Assembly (NCBI GenBank): GCA_041612035.1
Contig: JBFILX010000056.1
Coordinates: forward strand, 1-11,077
Direction of reading: 5' to 3'
From: SZUA-320 sp041612035
GTDB lineage: Bacteria; Gemmatimonadota; Gemmatimonadetes; Gemmatimonadales; GWC2-71-9
DNA length: 11,077 nt
A program made the translations under genes and the position numbers. The notes beneath the pieces are model-generated. The model ran no database searches, had not been told where the DNA came from, and worked only from the letters and a program-made list of their open reading frames with translations. Positions 6,373-11,077 of the stretch are shown piece after piece; position 1 is the stretch's first letter, and the number at the start of each line of letters is the position of its first letter.

Positions 6373-6828
6373 TCAGGGCGTCTCCCGCAGCCGCGCCAGC
6401 AGTTCGCCGGTCGAGCGGCGGGTGGCGGGGGTCGCTTCGCGGTGGGCCCAGCGGACGATCCCGTCCCGGTCCACCAGGACGTAGGCCCGGTGGGCGACCT
6501 GCCGATCGTCCTGCAGCACCCCGTAGGCCCGGCTCACGGTGCGCTCGCTGTCGCTCAGGAGATCCACCGCCAGTCCTTCCTGGTCGCGGAACGCGGCCAG
6601 GGTCTCGAGCGGGTCCACGCTGATCGGGAGCACGACGGTCTGGGTGGCGGCGTACTGACCGAAGTCCTCGGTGAAAGCGCACATCTCCTCGGTGCAGACC
6701 CGGGTGAAGGCCGCCGGGAAGAAGGCCAGGAGTACCTTGCGGCCCCGGAGCGAGGCGAGGCGCGCGGCCCCCCCGCCGGTGGACGGCAGGGTGAAGTCGG
6801 GCGCCGGATCCCCCACCGCCGGGAGCAT
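6373..6828 (-). CDS. Peroxiredoxin, BCP/AhpE-like (thioredoxin fold, AhpC/TSA family)
   Basis: Thiol peroxidase that reduces hydrogen peroxide and organic hydroperoxides in the cytoplasm. It has 151 residues, the length of BCP/PrxQ and AhpE proteins. The active-site motif P38-x3-T42-x2-C45 is present, and R114 can be the conserved active-site arginine. C45 is the expected peroxidatic cysteine. C50, five residues later, matches the resolving position of BCP-type atypical 2-Cys enzymes, so an internal C45-C50 disulfide is likely. The surrounding AFFPAAFTRVCTEEMC resembles AhpE as much as BCP. No signal peptide is present. The ATG at 6828-6826 has no visible Shine-Dalgarno sequence; the gene starts 19 nt after the sod stop and may depend on coupling. 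The kinase gene follows within 10-35 nt, depending on its start. Together with SOD it removes superoxide and then peroxide. Confidence 0.92.
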   Translation of the reverse strand: MLPAVGDPAPDFTLPSTGGGAARLASLRGRKVLLAFFPAAFTRVCTEEMCAFTEDFGQYAATQTVVLPISVDPLETLAAFRDQEGLAVDLLSDSERTVSRAYGVLQDDRQVAHRAYVLVDRDGIVRWAHREATPATRRSTGELLARLRETP

Positions 6829-6847
6829 GCAGGGCGCGCGGCCGAAC

Positions 6848-7459
<612 letters not shown>

Positions 7460-7527
7460 GGGCTCCTCCTCTATGCGGCTCGGGGCGCGGGGCCCCGGGA
7501 TGACGGGACGGGCGAACGACTCGCCGG

Positions 7528-7556
7528 AATATTGGCCCGGCGCGCCGGGCGGGCAA
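7528..7556 (-). promoter_or_regulatory. Candidate sod promoter (TTGCCC, 17 bp, AATATT)
   Basis: On the minus strand TTGCCC (7556-7551, 4/6 to TTGACA) and AATATT (7533-7528, 4/6 to TATAAT) are separated by exactly 17 bp. Transcription would start near 7521, leaving a leader of about 60 nt before the sod ATG. AATATT is one of the few AT-only hexamers in the area. A 16-bp palindrome fills the spacer. Confidence 0.45.
7535..7550. repeat. 16-bp perfect palindrome in the sod promoter spacer
   Basis: GCCCGGCGCGCCGGGC is its own reverse complement. It lies 15 bp past the dipeptidase stop codon and exactly between the -35 and -10 candidates of sod. It could be a repressor operator controlling sod, or a hairpin that ends the dipeptidase transcript; no T-run follows, so the second reading is weaker. 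All-GC palindromes of this length are rare even in GC-rich DNA, although six- to eight-base ones are common. Confidence 0.5.
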
Positions 7557-7565
7557 CGCCGCGCC

Positions 7566-8837
7566 TCAGCGCCGCGGGCCGGTGCCGCCGTCGAGCTCGG
7601 CGATGGTGCGGACCGACGGTGACCGCTCGCGCCGGAGCCGGGCCGCCACCCGCTGGGCCTCGCTCAGGGCCCGGAGCACGTTCTCCCCCGCCAGCTTCCG
7701 CAGGTCGGCCTCGCTCCACCCGCGGCGGGCCAGTTCGGTGAAGAGCCGGGGATAGCTGGCCACGTCCTCCAGCCCCTCGATCACGTCGTCGATGCCGTCG
7801 AAGTCTCCCCCGATCCCCACGTGATCCACCCCGGCCACCCGCCGCACGTGCTCGATGTGGTCGGCCACCTCGCCCAGCCGCACCGGGGGCTCGGGGTTGG
7901 CCCGGTCCCAGGCCTCCAGGGCCCGGCGCACCGCGGCCGTGTCGGCCCCGTGCCGCTGCGCCGCCTCGGTCCGCGCACGGGTCCGGGCCCGGCCGTGGTC
8001 GAGCCGGCGCTGGGAGATGAAGCTGGTGACGAAGGTGACCATGACCACCCCGCCGTTGGCCGGCATCCGCCGCAGGATGGAGTCGGGCACGTTCCGGGGG
8101 TGGTCCACCAGGGCCCGGGCCGAGGAGTGGGAGAAGATGACCGGGGCCTCGCTCACCCGGAGCGCGTCGCTCATGGTGGCGGGCGAGGTGTGGGACAGGT
8201 CCACCAGCATCCCCAGCCGGTTCATCTCCCGCACCACCTCCTCGCCGAACCGGGTGAGCCCGCCGTGCCGGGCCACGTCGTTGGCGGCGTCGGCCCAGTC
8301 GAGCGTCACGTTGTGGGTGAGCGTCATGTACCGGACGCCCAGCTCGTAGAACGTCCGCAGCGCCCCCAGCGAGTTCTCGAGGGCGTGGCCCCCCTCGATG
8401 CCCAGGACCGAGCCGATCCGCCCCGACGCGAACACCTCCCGCATCCGGTCGGCGGTGAGCGCCCACGCCAGCGCCTCGGGATAGCGGTCGATGACCCGCC
8501 GGGCGATGTCGATCTGCTCCAGCTGGACCCGCGCGAACCCCGAGTCCCGCATGTCGCCCGGGATGTACACCGACCAGAACTGTCCGCCCACCATGCCGGC
8601 GCGGAGCCGGGCCAGGTCGGTGTGGCCCGGCGCGGGACGGCGGAGGTCGTAGGCCTCCGCGTCGCCGGGCGCCCCGGCCCAGCGGCGGATGGCCCACGGC
8701 AGGTCGTTGTGCCCGTCGATGAGCGGGGTCGCGGCGAGAGCCCGGCGCGCGGTCTCGGCGGGATCGGCCTGCTGGGCCGCGAGGGGCGCCGCCACCCCGG
8801 CGGCCGCCAGCGCGAGCAGCGTCAGGGTCAGTCGCAT
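7566..8837 (-). CDS. Membrane dipeptidase, peptidase family M19 (renal dipeptidase-like), exported
   Basis: Zinc metalloenzyme that hydrolyses dipeptides, here probably in the periplasm. It has 423 residues. A Sec-type signal peptide lies at about 1-21 (basic start, LTLLALAAAGVAA core, likely cleavage after PLAA before QQ). The binuclear zinc site is complete: H43-x-D45 (IDGHND), bridging E148 (GIEGGH), H216 (DLSHTS), H237 (FSHSSAR) and the aspartate of DHVGIGGDFDG near 345. The spacing follows human renal dipeptidase (H20, D22, E125, H198, H219, D288) with a constant offset. The ATG at 8837-8835 is 28 nt after the CoA ligase stop, so cotranscription is plausible; the ribosome-binding site is weak (GGAC/GAG). 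The ending is about 20 residues longer than the conserved core and arginine-rich. It may act on D-amino-acid-containing or ordinary dipeptides; specificity is not readable from the sequence. Confidence 0.95.
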   Translation of the reverse strand: MRLTLTLLALAAAGVAAPLAAQQADPAETARRALAATPLIDGHNDLPWAIRRWAGAPGDAEAYDLRRPAPGHTDLARLRAGMVGGQFWSVYIPGDMRDSGFARVQLEQIDIARRVIDRYPEALAWALTADRMREVFASGRIGSVLGIEGGHALENSLGALRTFYELGVRYMTLTHNVTLDWADAANDVARHGGLTRFGEEVVREMNRLGMLVDLSHTSPATMSDALRVSEAPVIFSHSSARALVDHPRNVPDSILRRMPANGGVVMVTFVTSFISQRRLDHGRARTRARTEAAQRHGADTAAVRRALEAWDRANPEPPVRLGEVADHIEHVRRVAGVDHVGIGGDFDGIDDVIEGLEDVASYPRLFTELARRGWSEADLRKLAGENVLRALSEAQRVAARLRRERSPSVRTIAELDGGTGPRR

Positions 8838-8865
8838 CGTCTCGTCCGGATCATGGAAGCGGAAG

Positions 8866-10491
8866 TCAGGGCGCGGGCCAGGCGTGGCCCTGGTACCGGT
8901 CGCGCAGCACCTTCTTGTCGAACTTGCCCACGCTGGTCTTCGGGAGGCTCTCCAGGAACACCACGTCGTCGGGGATCCACCAGTCGGCCACCTTGCCCTG
9001 GAGGTAGGCCGTGAGGTCCTCCCGGGTGAGCCCGGGCTGCCGCGCCACCACGCAGGCCAGCGGCCGCTCGGTCCACTTCGGGTGCGCCACCGCGATCACG
9101 GCCGCCTCGGCCACCTGGGGGTGGCCCATGATCACGTTCTCCAGGTCCACGCTGGAGATCCACTCGCCCCCGCTCTTCACCAGGTCCTTGGCGCGGTCCA
9201 CCAGCTGGACGTATCCCTCCGCATCGATGCTGGCGATGTCGCCGGTCCGGAACCAGCCGTCGTCGAACGACTCGGCGCTGCGGGGCTCCTGGTAGTACTC
9301 CCGGATCACCCAGGGCCCGCGCACCTGCAGTTCGCCGGTGGCCTCGCCGTCCCAGGGGAGCTCCGTGCCGTCATCGGCCACGATGCGGGTCTCCACGCAG
9401 GGGAGCGGGAGCCCCTGCTTCAGCCGGACCTTCACCTGGTCCTCCCGTGACCACGAGGCCATGTCGCGCTTGAGCGAGCTGATGGTCCCCACGGGCGACA
9501 GCTCGGTCATCCCCCAGCCCTGAATCACCGTGACGCCGAAGTCGCGCTCGAACCCCTCCAGCAGCGCGCGGGAGAGGGCCGAGCCGCCCACGGTCATCAT
9601 CCGCACGGAGGAGACGTCCCGGGGCCGCTGCTTCAGGGCCTGGTAGATCCCCCCCACGATGGTCGGGACCCCGCCCACGTAGGTGACCCGCTCGGCCTCG
9701 ATCAGGTCGGCCAGGTCGTCCGGGGTCATGAAGCGGCCCGGGAAGACCAGGTTGAACCCCGTCATCGCGGCCCCGAACGGGAGACCCCACGCGTTGACGT
9801 GGAACATCGGCACGATGGAAAGCACCGTGTCGTGGTCGGTCAGGTCGAGCCGGCAGTTCCCCACGCCGAGGGTATGCAGCACCAGGGCGCGATGGGAGTA
9901 GAGGCACCCCTTGGGGTGGCCGGTGGTGCCCGAGGTGTAGCAGAGCCCCGCCGCCGTCCGTTCCTCCAGGTCGGGCCAGGCGTACGACGCGTCGCCCGTG
10001 GCGAGCAGGGCCTCGTACTCGATGGTGTCCGGCGGGACCTGGCCTGCCGCGGCCGCGCCCGCATCGTTCACGAACACCACGTGGCGCACGGTGGGGAGGT
10101 GGGGCCGCAGCTTCTCGAACAGGGGCCACACCGAGGCGTGCACGAACACCACGCGGTCCTCGGCGTGGTTCATGATGTGGATGATCTGCTCCGGGAACAG
10201 CCGGAAGTTGATGGTATGGAGCACCGCCCCCATGCAGGGCGCGGCGAAGTAGACCTCGAAGTGCTCGTGGCTGTTCCAGCAGAGGGTGGCCACCCGGTCG
10301 CCCGGCCGGACGCCGAGCTTCGACAGCGCGCTGGCCAGCCGCTCGGTGCGGGCCGCCCACTCGGCGAAGGTGGTCCGGTGGGTCCCGTCGGCGGTCCGGG
10401 TCACGATCCGGCTGCCCCCGTGGATCCGGCGGGCCCGGTCCAGGAAATGCGTCAGGGTGAGAGGCCAGTCCATCATCAGGCCGTCGAGCAT
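8866..10491 (-). CDS. AMP-forming fatty-acid-CoA ligase (AlkK/medium-long-chain type)
   Basis: Activates a fatty acid with ATP to an acyl-adenylate and then to acyl-CoA, feeding beta-oxidation or lipid synthesis. The 541 residues contain all ANL-superfamily motifs: the phosphate loop YTSGTTGHPKG (185-195), VPMFHVNAWG (227-236), GWGMTEL (325-331), DGWFRTGD (411-418), the hinge region VDRAKDLVKSGGEWIS (431-446) and the catalytic lysine K523 in PKTSVGKFDKK. MLDGLMMDWPLTL at the start resembles that of AlkK-type medium-chain ligases. ATG 10491-10489 was chosen because GGAG lies 7 nt upstream and this start fits the family; an ATG at 10587-10585 and a TTG at 10641-10639 would add 32 or 50 residues of Pro/Arg-rich sequence and lack a ribosome-binding site. 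Chain length cannot be told from the sequence. Confidence 0.94.
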   Translation of the reverse strand: MLDGLMMDWPLTLTHFLDRARRIHGGSRIVTRTADGTHRTTFAEWAARTERLASALSKLGVRPGDRVATLCWNSHEHFEVYFAAPCMGAVLHTINFRLFPEQIIHIMNHAEDRVVFVHASVWPLFEKLRPHLPTVRHVVFVNDAGAAAAGQVPPDTIEYEALLATGDASYAWPDLEERTAAGLCYTSGTTGHPKGCLYSHRALVLHTLGVGNCRLDLTDHDTVLSIVPMFHVNAWGLPFGAAMTGFNLVFPGRFMTPDDLADLIEAERVTYVGGVPTIVGGIYQALKQRPRDVSSVRMMTVGGSALSRALLEGFERDFGVTVIQGWGMTELSPVGTISSLKRDMASWSREDQVKVRLKQGLPLPCVETRIVADDGTELPWDGEATGELQVRGPWVIREYYQEPRSAESFDDGWFRTGDIASIDAEGYVQLVDRAKDLVKSGGEWISSVDLENVIMGHPQVAEAAVIAVAHPKWTERPLACVVARQPGLTREDLTAYLQGKVADWWIPDDVVFLESLPKTSVGKFDKKVLRDRYQGHAWPAP

Positions 10492-10607
10492 GGGGCCACT
10501 CCGAGCCGGGGTGAGGCTGGCGGGGGCAGGGTCGTGCGGGGTCCCTGTCCGGGATTCGTCCTCGATAGTGACCGGGCGTTCGGCCATCCGCAAGACCGTC
10601 CAAGCGG

Positions 10608-10637
10608 TTGCGCCCTGCCCGGGGGGTGCCCGATACT
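10608..10637 (+). promoter_or_regulatory. Weak promoter candidate for the divergent plus-strand gene
   Basis: TTGCGC (10608-10613) and GATACT (10632-10637) are 18 bp apart and match the sigma-70 boxes at 3/6 and 4/6. The start codon is 54 bp further on. The 200-bp divergent region (10492-10691) shows no stronger candidate for either direction and no clear repeat. Confidence 0.2.
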
Positions 10638-10691
10638 GCAACAGCGCGTGGCACCGGAGTTGCCCTTGGATTCCCCGGAGGGTCGCACCGC

Positions 10692-11077
10692 ATGATCCAG
10701 CCAGACGCCCGCAGCCGCCTCACCCCGCAGGACATCGCCCTGGTCTTCCAGTGCACCGGGGCCGAGCCCTTCGCGGACGGCCCGGACGTGATGCTCCCTG
10801 CGGAGGACATGGACGCCGCCCTGGACCGCCCCGAGCTGGTGGACGGGCTCCGCGCCACGCCGCCCCCGGGCCCCTCCCTCTCGCTCTTCTTCTACGTGAT
10901 GGTGCGGCACGCCCTCGTGGCCCGCGGGATCACCGACCGGCGGATGGCGGACTACTGTGCCGCGCTGCTCCGCGAGTTCGGCCGGGGCGACCGGGCCCAC
11001 CGGGTGGCGGCGGTGGACGACCACCGGCACCAGTACCTGGTGGACATCGTGGCCGACGCCACCACCGCCACCGCCGA
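10692..11077 (+). CDS. Uncharacterised protein, N-terminal 128 codons (runs off the right edge)
   Basis: An ATG at 10692 opens a frame without a stop to the window end. GGAGGG (10677-10682) stands 9 nt upstream, a good ribosome-binding site. Third codon positions are almost all G or C, as in the neighbouring genes, which supports coding here rather than on the opposite strand. I do not recognise the protein. It begins MIQPDARSRLTPQDIALVFQ. A loop with acidic residues (PDVMLPAEDMDAALDRPE) is followed by a Pro-rich turn (TPPPGPSLS) and a hydrophobic stretch (LFFYVMVRHALV, about 65-76) too short and polar for a sure membrane helix. Then come helical segments (RRMADYCAALLREFG, 83-97; DDHRHQYLVDIVADA, 109-123). 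No signal peptide or known catalytic motif is visible. It is divergent from the CoA ligase. Confidence 0.8.
   Translation, partial: MIQPDARSRLTPQDIALVFQCTGAEPFADGPDVMLPAEDMDAALDRPELVDGLRATPPPGPSLSLFFYVMVRHALVARGITDRRMADYCAALLREFGRGDRAHRVAAVDDHRHQYLVDIVADATTATA

Noticed and set aside
5079..6623. Long plus-strand open frame (514 codons) opposite the GAF-PAS kinase
   Set aside because: It is antisense to a complete, motif-bearing kinase and its translation is a low-complexity Arg/Gly/His/Pro mixture, typical of antisense frames in GC-rich DNA.
7821..9014. Long plus-strand open frame opposite the dipeptidase and CoA ligase
   Set aside because: It is rich in His, Pro, Gly and Arg with no domain motif, and it lies antisense to two genes with intact catalytic residues.
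10492..10641. 50-residue N-terminal extension of the CoA ligase starting from TTG
   Set aside because: The TTG and the intermediate ATG lack ribosome-binding sites, the extension is Pro/Arg-rich, and the family normally starts at the MLDGLMM-like segment, which has GGAG 7 nt upstream.
9371..10858. Minus-strand open frame of 495 codons overlapping the CoA ligase in another frame
   Set aside because: It repeats the ligase sequence out of frame (Arg/Pro/Gly-rich) and extends into the plus-strand gene; the ligase frame holds every ANL motif.
10476..11030. Minus-strand open frame opposite the divergent plus-strand gene
   Set aside because: The plus-strand frame has GGAGGG before its ATG and GC-rich third positions; the minus-strand translation is His/Arg/Pro-rich and has no ribosome-binding site.

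Overview
The window is a very GC-rich piece of a bacterial chromosome. A TonB/ExbB/ExbD energy-transduction system and a signal-peptide-bearing dipeptidase point to a Gram-negative (two-membrane) cell. The overall style (very high GC3, one TonB with one ExbB and two ExbD proteins, CusR-like two-component genes) would fit Gemmatimonadota or a similar lineage. That placement is a guess from gene style; no marker gene in the window fixes it.

Layout: almost everything lies on the minus strand and reads from right to left. In transcription order: an AMP-forming fatty-acid-CoA ligase (10491-8866); an exported M19 membrane dipeptidase (8837-7566); a Mn-type superoxide dismutase (7459-6848) with its own promoter candidate; a BCP/AhpE-like peroxiredoxin (6828-6373); a soluble GAF-PAS histidine kinase (6338-4836); a CusR-like OmpR-family response regulator (4839-4171); a membrane HAMP histidine kinase (4168-2705); then TonB (2604-1897), ExbB (1835-1089), two ExbD proteins (1105-659 and 656-249) and the first 47 codons of a second TonB-like protein (142 to the window edge). 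The only plus-strand gene is an unrecognised protein that starts at 10692, runs off the right end and is divergent from the CoA ligase. No RNA gene, insertion sequence or CRISPR array is visible, and no gene-free stretch exceeds about 200 bp.

How the genes may work together: SOD, peroxiredoxin, kinase 1, regulator and kinase 2 are separated by 19 nt or less or overlap, so they probably form one transcript with oxidative-stress enzymes in front and a 'two sensors, one regulator' signalling unit behind. Directly after this unit, in the 100-bp gap before tonB, sits an exact 9-bp direct repeat with an 11-bp period (GATGACAAA twice on the plus strand, TTTGTCATC towards tonB). Its half-site matches the core known for E. 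coli CusR/HprR, and its direct-repeat geometry is that of PhoB-type boxes. The best hypothesis for the window is therefore that the local CusR-like regulator controls the adjacent TonB-ExbBD operon, linking redox or metal stress to outer-membrane uptake. Other structured DNA worth attention: a 16-bp perfect palindrome filling the spacer of the sod promoter candidate, an 11-bp-stem hairpin between tonB and exbB, and a 54/56-identical repeat shared by the two exbD genes.
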